Shown here in pieces: positions 18,586 through 26,577 of a stretch of 64,000 nt of DNA (its first letter is position 1; each line of letters starts with the position of its first letter). The stretch comes from Herbiconiux flava (GTDB lineage: Bacteria > Actinomycetota > Actinomycetes > Actinomycetales > Microbacteriaceae), in the NCBI RefSeq assembly GCF_013409865.1, contig NZ_JACCBM010000001.1, positions 3,348,001-3,412,000 of the forward strand. The letters run 5' to 3'. Under the pieces are notes generated by a model. That model ran no database searches. It worked only from the letters and a program-made list of their open reading frames with translations, and was not told the DNA's origin. The position numbers and the translations under genes were made by a program.

Positions 18586-19530
18586 TCAGACGAGAACGCT
18601 CAGCGCCCCTGGAACGAGCTCGACGGTGAGGGGCAGGGCGCCGAAGCGCTCCCCGTCGGCGTAGCCGGCGATGCCCTCGGCGGCCACCCGCACCACCCGC
18701 GCCCGGCGGAACTCCACCACGGGCAGCGACGAGTGCGTGCCCGAGAACACCTTCGGGAACAGCCTGACGAAGCGGATGCGCGACACGGGCTTCACGATGA
18801 ACACGTCGAGCAGCCCGTCGTCCAGCTGCGCATCCGGGGCGATGCGCATGCCGCCGCCGATCGTCGTGTTGTTCGCGACCGAGAGCAGGGGCGAGTCGAC
18901 GTGCAGCACCTCGCCGTCGAGCTCGAGCTCGTAGGAGCGGGTGCGCAGGGTCGCGAGCTCGGCGACCAGCGCCAGCACGTAGCGCGACGCTCCGCGGGGG
19001 CGGCGCATCCGATTGGCCCGTTCGTTGACGGCTGCGTCGAAGCCCGCCGAGAGCACGCCCGCGAACCAACGGTGCGGTTCGTCGCCCTCGGGCCGGCCGG
19101 CGTCGAGGGCGGGGTCGGGCTGCACGCCGGTGACCCGGGCCGCGTCGATCACCCGGGGTGCGCGGCCGAGAGCCGCGACGAGCACGCGGATCGCCTCGTC
19201 GGAGTCGCCGGTGGGCAGGCGGAGCCCGGCCGCGAAGTCGTTGCCCGTGCCCGCGGGCACGATGCCGAGCGGGATGCCCGTGCCCGCCACGAGGTTGACG
19301 CCGAGGTTCACCATGCCGTCGCCGCCCACCACCACGAGGGCGCCGGCGGGTTCCTCGAGGGCCCGCCGGGTGATGCGCACCAGGCCGGCGTAGTCGGGCG
19401 CGCTCAGCGGCACCACGTCGTGGCCGGCGGCGCGCAGGGCGGCGACGACGGCGGGGCCGACGTGACGGGTTCCCCCGAACGACGCGTTCGGGTTGATCGC
19501 GACGACGACGCGCTGCGCTGGGGAGGCCAT
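18586..19530 (-). CDS. Diacylglycerol kinase-family lipid kinase
   Basis: A 314-residue soluble or peripheral kinase with the DAGK catalytic motifs INPNASFGG (about residues 12-20), VVVGGDGMVN (about 66-75) and PAGTGNDFA (about 93-101), and a C-terminal beta-rich lipid-binding half (NNTTIGGGM, DDGLLDVFIV). Members phosphorylate diacylglycerol, sphingoid bases or phosphatidylinositol-type lipids. The substrate is not evident here. It is transcribed away from the MBL gene, with 58 bp between starts. Confidence 0.88.
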   Translation of the reverse strand: MASPAQRVVVAINPNASFGGTRHVGPAVVAALRAAGHDVVPLSAPDYAGLVRITRRALEEPAGALVVVGGDGMVNLGVNLVAGTGIPLGIVPAGTGNDFAAGLRLPTGDSDEAIRVLVAALGRAPRVIDAARVTGVQPDPALDAGRPEGDEPHRWFAGVLSAGFDAAVNERANRMRRPRGASRYVLALVAELATLRTRSYELELDGEVLHVDSPLLSVANNTTIGGGMRIAPDAQLDDGLLDVFIVKPVSRIRFVRLFPKVFSGTHSSLPVVEFRRARVVRVAAEGIAGYADGERFGALPLTVELVPGALSVLV

Positions 19531-19588
19531 GACGACCGATTATCCACGACGTTGCACTTCGGCGGGTGCGGGTGTTGAGTCGGGGATC

Positions 19589-20239
19589 ATGAGACTGACG
19601 AAATTCGAGCACGCGGCCCTCCTGATCGAGCAGTCGGGCAAGAAGCTGTTCATCGACCCGGGCATGTTCACCACGGCGATCACCGATGCGGTGAACACCG
19701 CCGCGGTCGTGATCACGCACGAGCATCCCGACCACTGGACCCCGGAGCAGCTGCGGCGCATCCTGGAGGCCTCCCCCACCGCCGTCGTCTACGGGCCGGA
19801 GGGGGTCGTGAACGCCGTGCGCGAGGCCGACGCCTCGATCGCCGTGACCCGCGTCGACCCGGGCGACGCCGTCGAGGCCGGGCCGTTCTCGCTGCGGTTC
19901 TCGGGTGGGCGGCACGCGGTCATCCACTCGTCGATCCCCGTGGTCGACAACGTGGGCGTGCTCGTCAACGACGTGCTCTACTACCCGGGCGACTCGTGGG
20001 CGGTGCCCGAGGGCGTCGAGGTCGACGTGCTGGCCGTGCCCGCGGGTGCGCCGTGGCTGAAGATCGCCGAGGCGATCGACTACGTGCTCGAGGTGAAGCC
20101 GAAGCGGAGCTTCCCGACGCACGAGATGGTGCTGTCGACGGCGGGCAAGAACATGGCGGGCGACCGCATCCGCTGGGCGACCGAGCAGGGCGGCGGGGAG
20201 TTCTTCCCGCTGCAGCCCGGCGACGCACTGGATCTGTGA
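19589..20239 (+). CDS. MBL-fold metallo-hydrolase (UlaG/L-ascorbate lactonase-like)
   Basis: A 216-residue single-domain protein. It shows the metal-binding ITHEHPDHW motif (HxHxDH) near residue 38 and a later His in GGRHAVIH. Asp in YYPGDSW and a C-terminal PTHEM complete the site. The family includes lactonases, phosphodiesterases and other hydrolases, so the substrate cannot be named. ATG at 19589 (MRLTKFEHA) was chosen over upstream in-frame codons because the beta-strand and length match this family. Confidence 0.82.
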   Translation: MRLTKFEHAALLIEQSGKKLFIDPGMFTTAITDAVNTAAVVITHEHPDHWTPEQLRRILEASPTAVVYGPEGVVNAVREADASIAVTRVDPGDAVEAGPFSLRFSGGRHAVIHSSIPVVDNVGVLVNDVLYYPGDSWAVPEGVEVDVLAVPAGAPWLKIAEAIDYVLEVKPKRSFPTHEMVLSTAGKNMAGDRIRWATEQGGGEFFPLQPGDALDL

Positions 20240-20250
20240 GCCGCCTCGTC

Positions 20251-20298
20251 TGAACGTTCCGGGCCCGGGCTGAACGTTCCGGGCCCGGTCTCCGTTGC
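20251..20298 (+). promoter_or_regulatory. Duplicated 20-bp element and probable ECF promoter of the sigma factor gene
   Basis: Two tandem copies of a 20-bp unit (20251-20270, 20271-20290) each starting TGAACGTTCC. Each holds two palindromes, GAACGTTC and CCGGGCCCGG. In the second copy TGAACG (20271-20276) is followed after 16 bp by CGTTGC (20293-20298), a spacing and sequence like the TGAAC...CGT promoters read by ECF sigma factors of the SigK/SigL type. This would make the operon autoregulated. The repeat begins 11 bp after the MBL stop codon. Confidence 0.55.
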
Positions 20299-20315
20299 AT
20301 CAAGATGGAGGCCTC

Positions 20316-20822
20316 ATGAACGACGAGCACGCGGAGCTGCTGCGCGCGGCGCACGACGCGCACGCCGGGGCGCTGTTCCGTTACGTCGTGCGCCTCACCC
20401 GCGACCCCGCGATGGCGGAGGACGTGGTGCAGGAGACGCTGCTGCGCGCCGGCCGGAAGCCCTCCATCCTCGAGCAGGGTGACGAGGAGGCGCGGGCCTG
20501 GATGTTCACCGTCGCCCGCAACATCGTGATCGACGACCGGCGGAGCGCCCGGCACAGCCGCGAGTTCGCCACCGACGAGCTGCCCGAGCGGGCGCAGAGC
20601 GACCGCACCGACGCCGTGCTCGACACCTGGCTGGTGTCGGATGCTCTGCTCTCGCTCTCGTTGGAGCACCGCACCGCGATCGTGCGCTCGTACTACCTCG
20701 GCGAGACCGCCGTCGAGATCGCCGCCGCCGAGGGCGTCCCCGTCGGCACCGTGCGCTCGCGCATGCACTACGCACTGCGGGCCCTCCGGCTCGCGCTGCA
20801 GGAACGGGGGGTGACGGAATGA
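20316..20822 (+). CDS. ECF-type RNA polymerase sigma factor (SigK/SigL-like)
   Basis: A 168-residue sigma factor with region 2 (LFRYVVRLTRDPAMAEDVVQETLLRA, then WMFTVARNIVIDDRR) and region 4 (HRTAIVRSYYLGETAVEIAAAEGVPVGTVRSRM). The ATG at 20316 has a GGAGG site 5 nt upstream and was preferred to an in-frame ATG 21 nt earlier. It overlaps its anti-sigma gene by ATGA. The pair probably responds to a surface or redox signal; the duplicated TGAACG element upstream is a candidate self-promoter. Confidence 0.9.
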   Translation: MNDEHAELLRAAHDAHAGALFRYVVRLTRDPAMAEDVVQETLLRAGRKPSILEQGDEEARAWMFTVARNIVIDDRRSARHSREFATDELPERAQSDRTDAVLDTWLVSDALLSLSLEHRTAIVRSYYLGETAVEIAAAEGVPVGTVRSRMHYALRALRLALQERGVTE

Positions 20823-21610
20823 CCTCCGCCGACGAGTACCGCGACTGGGATGCCGCCTACGTGATGGGCATGCTCTGCCCCGAGGAGCGCCGTGAGTACG
20901 AGCGCCATCTCGCCGACTGCCACGAGTGCTCGCACGCCGTCGCCGAGCTGGCGGGCATGCCGGGCGTGCTCGGCAGCCTGAGCGCGAGCGAGGCGTCGGC
21001 GCTGCTCGCGCCTTCGGTGCCGGACGGCGCACCGGCGGTTCCTCCGGTGACCTCTTCGGCAGGCCCTCCGGCCGGCAGCGTGCAGCACCTCGCCCGGGCC
21101 GTCGGCCGTCGTCGGCGCACCGTGCGGCGACGGATGGCCGCGGCCGTCGTGGGCACCGGCCTGCTGCTGGCAGGCGCCGGGGTGCTCACCGGTCTCGCGC
21201 TCGGGCAGTTCGCCCCCGGTCCGGCCGCCACGGCCGAGGCGGGCGGGGCTCCCGGCGGAACGCCGGGCGTCGACGCGACGCCCGCCGGGCTGCGGCTCGC
21301 GATGGGCCAGGTCGAGCCTGGCTACATCGACGCCGAGCTGCGGGTGTCGCCGAAGGACTGGGGCACCCGCTTCGACTGGGACTGCAGCTACAGCGAGAAG
21401 CTCCAGTCCGCGCTCGACGGCCCGGTGCCCTACGACCTCGTCGTGACCGACCGCTCGGGCGTCGAGACGACGGTGGCGAGCTGGACCGCCGAGAAGGGCG
21501 CCGCCGCCGGCAACCTCTCGGCGTCGACGAGCATCCCGGCCGCCCAGATCGCGTCGGTCGACATCCGCATCACGGGCAGCGACCAGCCGATCGTGCGCAC
21601 CGAACTGTAG
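20819..21610 (+). CDS. Membrane-anchored zinc-finger anti-sigma factor (RskA-like)
   Basis: A 263-residue protein. The N-terminal cytoplasmic anti-sigma domain has the HLADCHECSH zinc motif (about residues 30-39). A Pro/Ala linker, a basic stop (GRRRRTVRRRM) and a single membrane helix (about 105-125) follow, and then an extracellular RskA-type domain with WGTRFDWDCSY and SADIPAAQIASVDI-like strands. It should hold the sigma factor at the membrane until the outer domain is proteolysed. Coupled to the sigma gene by a 4-nt overlap. Confidence 0.88.
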   Translation: MTSADEYRDWDAAYVMGMLCPEERREYERHLADCHECSHAVAELAGMPGVLGSLSASEASALLAPSVPDGAPAVPPVTSSAGPPAGSVQHLARAVGRRRRTVRRRMAAAVVGTGLLLAGAGVLTGLALGQFAPGPAATAEAGGAPGGTPGVDATPAGLRLAMGQVEPGYIDAELRVSPKDWGTRFDWDCSYSEKLQSALDGPVPYDLVVTDRSGVETTVASWTAEKGAAAGNLSASTSIPAAQIASVDIRITGSDQPIVRTEL

Positions 21611-21613
21611 GTC

Positions 21614-22393
21614 CTACCAGGTCGAGTCACCCCGGATCACCGCGTCCGAGCCTCCGTCGACGAAGATCACCTGCCCGCAGAGGTGCGTGTTCTCCTCGCT
21701 GACAAGCCACGCGAGCAGGTGCGCCGGCACGATCGCCTCGGCGAAGCCGTTCAGCGGCATGGGCACCCCCGCCCGGATCTGCTCGCGCCCCTCCTCGGTC
21801 TCGAGCAGCGGCGCCGTCATCGGCGTCACGATCACGCCCGGCGCGATGGCGTTCAGCGGGATGCCCGCCCCCGCCCAGTCCTCACCCGGAGCGGCCCGGC
21901 GAACCCATTGCGCGAAAGCCTTCTTGGTCGAGGCGTAGATCAGGTGCCCCGTCGACGGGTCCCCCGCCAGCACCTCGGCCCGCGCCAGGGCCCCGGGCTC
22001 GTCGCCCGCGGTCAGCAGCGCCACCAGCTCGTCGTCGTGCGGGTGCAGGCTCGCCATCGAGGCGATGCCGACGGCCCGCGGCGCCTCCGAGCCCGACAGC
22101 AGCGGCCGCAGTCCTTCGAGCGTCGCCACCATGCCGAAGAAGTTCACGGCGACGGTCGCGGGGATCGGCGCGGCGAGCCCGGCGATCGCGAGGATGCCGT
22201 CGATCCGGCCCCCGCTCGCCTCCCGTACCTGCTCGATGAGGCTCGCCCGCCCTTCGGCGGTGCTGAGGTCGGCGGTCACGTCGGCGTCGCGCAGATCGAC
22301 GCCGATCACGGTGTCGCCGCGCTCCCGCAGCAGCTCGGCGGTCGCCTTGCCGATGCCCGAGGCGGCCCCGGTCACGATCATGGTCCTGGTCAT
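21614..22393 (-). CDS. Short-chain dehydrogenase/reductase
   Basis: A 259-residue SDR with the cofactor loop VTGAASGIGKA (about 7-17), Asp in GVDLRDADV (NAD preference likely), and catalytic YASTK with the preceding SMASL Ser. It resembles hydroxysteroid-dehydrogenase-like SDRs with the extended LHPHDDELVALL loop, but the substrate is unknown. The ATG at 22393 has GAAGGAG upstream. It is divergent from a MarR gene and convergent with the anti-sigma gene (3 bp apart), so MarR control is likely. Confidence 0.82.
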   Translation of the reverse strand: MTRTMIVTGAASGIGKATAELLRERGDTVIGVDLRDADVTADLSTAEGRASLIEQVREASGGRIDGILAIAGLAAPIPATVAVNFFGMVATLEGLRPLLSGSEAPRAVGIASMASLHPHDDELVALLTAGDEPGALARAEVLAGDPSTGHLIYASTKKAFAQWVRRAAPGEDWAGAGIPLNAIAPGVIVTPMTAPLLETEEGREQIRAGVPMPLNGFAEAIVPAHLLAWLVSEENTHLCGQVIFVDGGSDAVIRGDSTW

Positions 22394-22414
22394 GGCTGAA
22401 CTCCTTCGTTCGCA

Positions 22415-22439
22415 CAACTGCTCGGTGGTCGCGCAGTTG
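22415..22439. promoter_or_regulatory. Inverted repeat between the SDR and MarR genes, probable MarR operator
   Basis: Perfect 7-bp arms CAACTGC (22415-22421) and GCAGTTG (22433-22439) with 11 bp between, in the 88-bp divergent intergenic region. Position and shape fit a MarR dimer site controlling both genes. Confidence 0.5.
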
Positions 22440-22481
22440 CTTTCCCTGAGAAACTACATGGCCACGGCTACTCTGGGAAGC

Positions 22482-22970
22482 ATGAGCGCGGATGAGCGTC
22501 CCCTGCACTACCGGTCGCCCGTCGTCGAGACGATGACGTCGCTGCTCACCGTCTGGTGGTCGCCGCAGTTCCAGCGCGACATTGTGGGCGACGACGGGCG
22601 CGACCTCAGCACCATCGAGATCCGGATGCTCTGGACCCTCGGCTCGCAAGGCCCCTCCCGCGGCGCGGAACTCGCCGAAGCACTCTCGGCGAGCGCGCCG
22701 AGCGTCAGCAAGGCCGCGGCGAAGCTGCACCGGGCCGGCCTCGTGACGAGGGAGCCGAGCCCGAGCGACCAGCGCTCTCACACCCTTCATCTCACCGCCT
22801 CCGGACGGGCGGTGGCTCAGCGGTTGTATGACGTGGGCGACGACACGGTGACCGAGATCTTCGCCTCGTGGCCGGTCGCCGACGTCGAGGCGCTGAGCGG
22901 GCTGCTCGAGCGGTTCGCGAGCGACTCGCAGCAGTACGCCCGTCGGTTGAGGCGCACGCGCGGCGAGTAG
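22482..22970 (+). CDS. MarR-family transcriptional regulator
   Basis: A 162-residue winged-helix regulator: LSTIEIRMLWTLGSQGPSRGAELAEAL, recognition helix SAPSVSKAAAKLHRAGLV, wing EPSPSDQRSHTLHLTASG, then a dimerisation helix. The ATG at 22482 follows TGGGAAG; an in-frame ATG at 22458 is a possible longer start. It should control the divergent SDR gene and itself through the inverted repeat in between. Confidence 0.85.
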   Translation: MSADERPLHYRSPVVETMTSLLTVWWSPQFQRDIVGDDGRDLSTIEIRMLWTLGSQGPSRGAELAEALSASAPSVSKAAAKLHRAGLVTREPSPSDQRSHTLHLTASGRAVAQRLYDVGDDTVTEIFASWPVADVEALSGLLERFASDSQQYARRLRRTRGE

Positions 22971-23026
22971 CGTGCCGGATCGGCAACGGGTCTTGCGGCG
23001 GCGACGGCGGGCGGCAGGCTGGGGGG

Positions 23027-23680
23027 ATGGCGCACATGAGTCCCGACCCGAACACCGATCCGACCGCGTTCTGGGAGGAGCTGTACCAGCAGCGCGAGCG
23101 GGTGTGGAGCGGGCGGGCGAACGCGGCGCTCGTCGCGGTGGCCGGTGAGTTCGCGCCGGGGCGCGCGCTCGACCTGGGCTGCGGCGAGGGAGGCGACTCG
23201 ATCTGGCTCGCCGAGCAGGGCTGGACGGTGACCGGTGTCGACATCTCAGCGACGGCGCTCGCCCGGGCCGCCTCGCACGCGGCCTCCCGGGTCGTCGATG
23301 CGGACCGCATCGAGTGGACGCAGGCCGACCTCTCCGAATGGCGACCCGAGGGCGAGTACGACCTCGTCTCGGCCTGCTTCCTGCACTCCCCTGTCGCGTT
23401 CCCGCGCGAGCAGGTGCTGCAGCGGGCCGCGCTCCCCGTCGCGAGCGGAGGCCACCTGCTGGTCGTCGGTCACGCCGAGTTCCCGAACTGGTCGGGCACA
23501 CGGGAGGGCGGGCACGAGCATCCGGAACTGCCCACCGCGCAGGAGGTGTTCGACTCGCTCGAGCTGCCGGAGGACGAGTGGGAGGTCGTGGTGGCCGAGC
23601 CCCGCTCCCGGGACGCCGTCGGCCCCGACGGTCAGGAGGCGGTGCTCGTCGACTCGGTGCTGCTGGTCAGGCGTCGCTGA
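23027..23680 (+). CDS. Class I SAM-dependent methyltransferase
   Basis: A 217-residue Rossmann methyltransferase with motif I ALDLGCGEGGDSIWLA (about residues 47-62), motif II VTGVDISATAL and a DLVSACFLHSP segment. It begins FWEELYQQRERVWSGRAN, the N-terminal pattern seen in many small actinobacterial methyltransferases annotated as tellurite-resistance-like; the true substrate is unknown. Its downstream 145 bp contain nothing recognised. Confidence 0.82.
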   Translation: MAHMSPDPNTDPTAFWEELYQQRERVWSGRANAALVAVAGEFAPGRALDLGCGEGGDSIWLAEQGWTVTGVDISATALARAASHAASRVVDADRIEWTQADLSEWRPEGEYDLVSACFLHSPVAFPREQVLQRAALPVASGGHLLVVGHAEFPNWSGTREGGHEHPELPTAQEVFDSLELPEDEWEVVVAEPRSRDAVGPDGQEAVLVDSVLLVRRR

Positions 23681-23826
23681 GGCAGCTGGCGACTCGGTCA
23701 GGATGAGGCGCACGATCGCCGAGGAGCGCCGGGCGGCTGGGAAGAGCATGGGGGCCCGGGCCGGCATGCCGCCCGCGGCATAGGGTTGGCCGCATCACCC
23801 ACCGGATCGACCTGAGGACGTGCACC

Positions 23827-23997
23827 ATGACCGACTCCCCCACCGAAGGCACCCGTCAGCAGGACGGCGACGCCGAGAACCTCGGCGGCGACAAGACGAT
23901 CCCGAACGACCCGAACGGCCTGGCCGCGGGCCACGACCCCGACGGCTCGCACTTCAACCCCGAGGAAGACACCGACCCCGACGCCGATTCGGAGTAG
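23827..23997 (+). CDS. Conserved-looking 56-residue acidic protein
   Basis: A short frame starting ATG at 23827 with a GAGGAC site 8 nt upstream, and TAG at 23995-23997. The sequence is hydrophilic and acidic (MTDSPTEGTR start, GGDKTIPNDPN in the middle, NPEEDTDPDADSE end), without Cys or hydrophobic segments. Third codon positions are almost all G or C, which supports coding. It ends 3 bp before the convergent exonuclease gene. Function unknown. Confidence 0.65.
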   Translation: MTDSPTEGTRQQDGDAENLGGDKTIPNDPNGLAAGHDPDGSHFNPEEDTDPDADSE

Positions 23998-24000
23998 TCG

Positions 24001-24939
24001 TCAGTCGGCCGCCCTCGCGTCGAGGGCGGCCAGCAGCCGTTTCACCGAGCCGCCGAGGTTCCACTCCTCGGCCAGCGCCTCGAGCGAGGCGCGATCGTCG
24101 CCCGTCACGGCCCGCAGCGTCGCCCCGACCTCGTCGGGTGCCGGCACGTCGAGGTCGCGTACGACCGACACCACCGTCGGCGCCACCGTGAGGTAGTCGG
24201 CCGCGGCCTCGAGCTTCGCCTGCACGGACGGCGACGGCTCGCCTCGCTTCGCCGCGGCGAGCAGGCCCTCGAGCGTGCCGTACTCGCCGAGCAGCCCGGC
24301 CGCCGTCTTCTCGCCGATGCCCGCGACGCCCGGCAGGCCGTCGGAGGTGTCGCCGCGCAGGGTCGCGTAGTCGGCGTACTGCTCGGGCAGCACGCGGTAC
24401 TTGCCCACCACGACCGCGTCGGTCACGAGCTCGAGGTTCTTCATGCCCCGCGCGGTATAGATGATCCGGATGCCGCGGCCGTCGTCGACCAGCTGGAAGA
24501 GATCGCGGTCGCCGGTCACGACGTCCACCGGCCCGTCTGCCGTCACCGCGTAGGTGCCGATGACGTCGTCGGCCTCGTGCTCGGGGGCGCCCACCACGGC
24601 GATGCCGGCGAGCCCGAGCACCTCCCGGATCAGCGGGATCTGCTTCGTGAGCCCCGGCGGCACGGTCTCGATGTCGGGCCCGCTCGCCACCTCGCGTTCG
24701 ACCCGGTGCGCCTTGTAGCCGGGGACGAGTTCGACTCGCCAGGCCGGTCGCCAGTCGTCGTCCCAGCAGGCGATCAGCGAGGTCGCCTCGAACTCGGTGA
24801 CGAGACGCGCGATCATGTCCATCAGCCCCCGCACGGCGTTGACGGGGGTGCCGTCGCTCCGCCGGATGGTGTCGGGCACGCCGTGGAAGGCGCGGAAGTA
24901 GAGCGAGGCGGTGTCGAGCAGCATCAGGCGCGGGGGCAT
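24001..24939 (-). CDS. 5'-3' exonuclease (PolA N-terminal-domain type)
   Basis: A 312-residue stand-alone flap nuclease related to the N-terminal domain of DNA polymerase I. Metal-binding acidic residues are visible in LMLLDTASLYFRAFHG, EHEADDVIGTYA, VVTGDRDLFQLV and RGDTSDGLPGVAGIGEKTA (helix-hairpin-helix). It probably removes RNA primers or flaps. The ATG at 24939 (MPPRLMLLD) was chosen as it sits just before the first conserved strand. Divergent from a methyltransferase gene. Confidence 0.9.
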   Translation of the reverse strand: MPPRLMLLDTASLYFRAFHGVPDTIRRSDGTPVNAVRGLMDMIARLVTEFEATSLIACWDDDWRPAWRVELVPGYKAHRVEREVASGPDIETVPPGLTKQIPLIREVLGLAGIAVVGAPEHEADDVIGTYAVTADGPVDVVTGDRDLFQLVDDGRGIRIIYTARGMKNLELVTDAVVVGKYRVLPEQYADYATLRGDTSDGLPGVAGIGEKTAAGLLGEYGTLEGLLAAAKRGEPSPSVQAKLEAAADYLTVAPTVVSVVRDLDVPAPDEVGATLRAVTGDDRASLEALAEEWNLGGSVKRLLAALDARAAD

Positions 24940-25016
24940 GGTCGATGGTGGCACGGATGGGGGCTCGGCCGGTATCCTGATCGGCTGCCCGGACAAGGCG
25001 GCGGCCTCGTAGCTCC

Positions 25017-25042
25017 CTGCGCGTGAGGTCACGAGCCCGCAG
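25017..25042 (+). other. Stem-loop in the leader of the methyltransferase gene
   Basis: CTGCG-CGTG-aggt-CACG-agcc-CGCAG at 25017-25042, a two-step hairpin with a 4-nt bulge on one side, 15 bp before the ATG at 25058. A TATCCT box at 24972-24977 could be the promoter, giving an 80-nt leader. It does not match a riboswitch I can name. Confidence 0.3.
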
Positions 25043-25057
25043 AACGGATCGACCGCC

Positions 25058-25894
25058 ATGGACAGCCACCTCGACGCCAACCGCGCCAACTGGGACGACC
25101 GCGCATCCGTTCACGCCGCCCGCACCGGCCTCGGCTACGGGGTGCAGCGGTACGTCGACGACCGGGCGCTGCTGTCGGACGTCGTGACCTTCGACCGGCC
25201 GCGGCTCGGCGACGTCGCGGGGCTGCGCGCCGTGCACCTGCAGTGCCACATCGGCACCGACACCCTCTCGCTCGCGCGGCTCGGCGCCCGCGTGACCGGG
25301 CTCGACTTCTCGCCGGTCGCCCTCGCCGAGGCGCGGGCGCTGGTGGCCGAGACGGGGGACGACGCACTGGTCGACTTCGTGGAATCCGACGTCGACCACG
25401 CGCTGGACGTGCTGCCGGCGGGCGGCTTCGACCTCGTCTACACGGGGATCGGGGCGCTCTGCTGGCTGCCGAGCATCACGCGCTGGGCGGCGGTCGTGGC
25501 CGCGCTGCTGAGGCCCGGTGGGCGGCTGTTCATCCGGGAGGGGCATCCGATTCTCTGGGCGATGGACGAGACCGTCGGCGACGACCTGGCGCTGCGGCTC
25601 CCGTACTTCGAGCAGGCCGAGCCGCTGGAGTGGGACGACGCGTCGAGCTACGTGCCCACCGACCGGCCGCTCACGGCGACGAAGACGTACGAGTGGAACC
25701 ACGGGCTCGGCGAGATCGTGACGGCGCTGCTCGACGCCGGGCTCGAACTGCGGATGCTCGTGGAGCACGACAGCGTGCCCTGGGAGGCGCTGCCCGGGCA
25801 GATGGTCGAGCGGCCCGACGGGGAGTACGCCCTGGGGGCCCGGGCCGGGGTGGCGCCGTTGAGCTACACGGTGCAGGCGGCCAAGCCCGGCTGA
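25058..25894 (+). CDS. Class I SAM-dependent methyltransferase
   Basis: A 278-residue protein with N-terminal ANRANWDDRASVHAA, a motif I in the variant form LQCHIGTDTLSLARLGA (about residues 65-81), VTGLDFSPVALAEAR, and VYTGIGALCWLPSI. This variant motif I is common in a large family of uncharacterised methyltransferases whose N-terminus reads N-x-x-W-d-x-x-a. The C-terminal half (YEWNHGLGEIVTALLDAG) matches that family too. Substrate unknown. Confidence 0.82.
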   Translation: MDSHLDANRANWDDRASVHAARTGLGYGVQRYVDDRALLSDVVTFDRPRLGDVAGLRAVHLQCHIGTDTLSLARLGARVTGLDFSPVALAEARALVAETGDDALVDFVESDVDHALDVLPAGGFDLVYTGIGALCWLPSITRWAAVVAALLRPGGRLFIREGHPILWAMDETVGDDLALRLPYFEQAEPLEWDDASSYVPTDRPLTATKTYEWNHGLGEIVTALLDAGLELRMLVEHDSVPWEALPGQMVERPDGEYALGARAGVAPLSYTVQAAKPG

Positions 25895-25957
25895 GCGGTC
25901 CCGCATGGCGGCGCCCGGTCGGTGGGGCGGAGGCCGGGCCGGTAGCCTTGACGGGCT

Positions 25958-26509
25958 ATGACCATCACCGCATCCGCCGACGGCTCCGCGCTCGGCAACC
26001 CCGGCCCGGCGGGCTGGGCCTGGTACATCTCCGACGACGTCTGGGCGGCCGGCGGCTGGCCGCACGGCACGAACAACATGGGCGAGCTGAAGGCGGTGCT
26101 CGAGCTCTTCCGGGCGACCGCGCACGTCGACGACGATCTGCACGTGCTCTGCGACAGCCAATACGTGATCAACACGATCACCAAGTGGATGCCCGGCTGG
26201 AAGCGCAAGGGCTGGCGGAAGGGCGACGGCAAGCCCGTCATGAACCTCGAGCTGATCAAGGAGATCGACGAGGCCGTCTCCGGTCGCCGCTACCGCTTCG
26301 AGTGGGTCAAGGGCCACGTGGGTCACGTGCTCAACGAGGCGGCCGACGTGCGCGCCCGGGGTGCCGCGGAGGCCTTCGCGGCGGGACGCGCCCCCGACAC
26401 GGGCCCGGGCTTCCCGGGCGCCGCCCCCGCGCTCCGCGCCGAGACCCCGGCCGCCGCTCCTTCCGCGGCCGCCGCTCCCCCGCGCACCGCCCCCGACCCC
26501 CTCTTCTAG
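25958..26509 (+). CDS. rnhA: Ribonuclease HI
   Basis: Degrades RNA in RNA-DNA hybrids. Catalytic residues are visible: Asp in TASADGSALGNPGPAG (residue 8), Glu in NNMGELKAV, Asp in LCDSQYVINTI, and the fourth Asp in NEAADVRAR. The core is about 135 residues. It is followed by a 45-residue Ala/Pro tail that looks disordered and is not part of the fold. A TAGCCT box is 9 nt before the ATG. The stop is followed at once by a 29-bp tandem repeat. Confidence 0.9.
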   Translation: MTITASADGSALGNPGPAGWAWYISDDVWAAGGWPHGTNNMGELKAVLELFRATAHVDDDLHVLCDSQYVINTITKWMPGWKRKGWRKGDGKPVMNLELIKEIDEAVSGRRYRFEWVKGHVGHVLNEAADVRARGAAEAFAAGRAPDTGPGFPGAAPALRAETPAAAPSAAAAPPRTAPDPLF

Positions 26510-26511
26510 CC

Positions 26512-26577
26512 AGCCGTCGGCCGGCGCCATGGCCGGGTCCAGCCGTCGGCCGGCGCCATGGCCGGATCTAGCCGTCG
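26512..26577 (+). repeat. 29-bp tandem repeat after rnhA (2.3 copies)
   Basis: Units start at 26512 and 26541, each AGCCGTCGGCCGGCGCCATG followed by GCCGG; a third partial copy (AGCCGTCG) starts at 26570. The repeat fills the gap between the convergent rnhA and regulator genes and includes the regulator's stop codon at 26568. Confidence 0.85.

Noticed and set aside
24001..26530. Very long open frame on the minus strand across the exonuclease, methyltransferase and RNase HI genes
   Set aside because: It is Arg/Pro/Gly-rich without any domain, whereas the genes on those stretches have clear family motifs.
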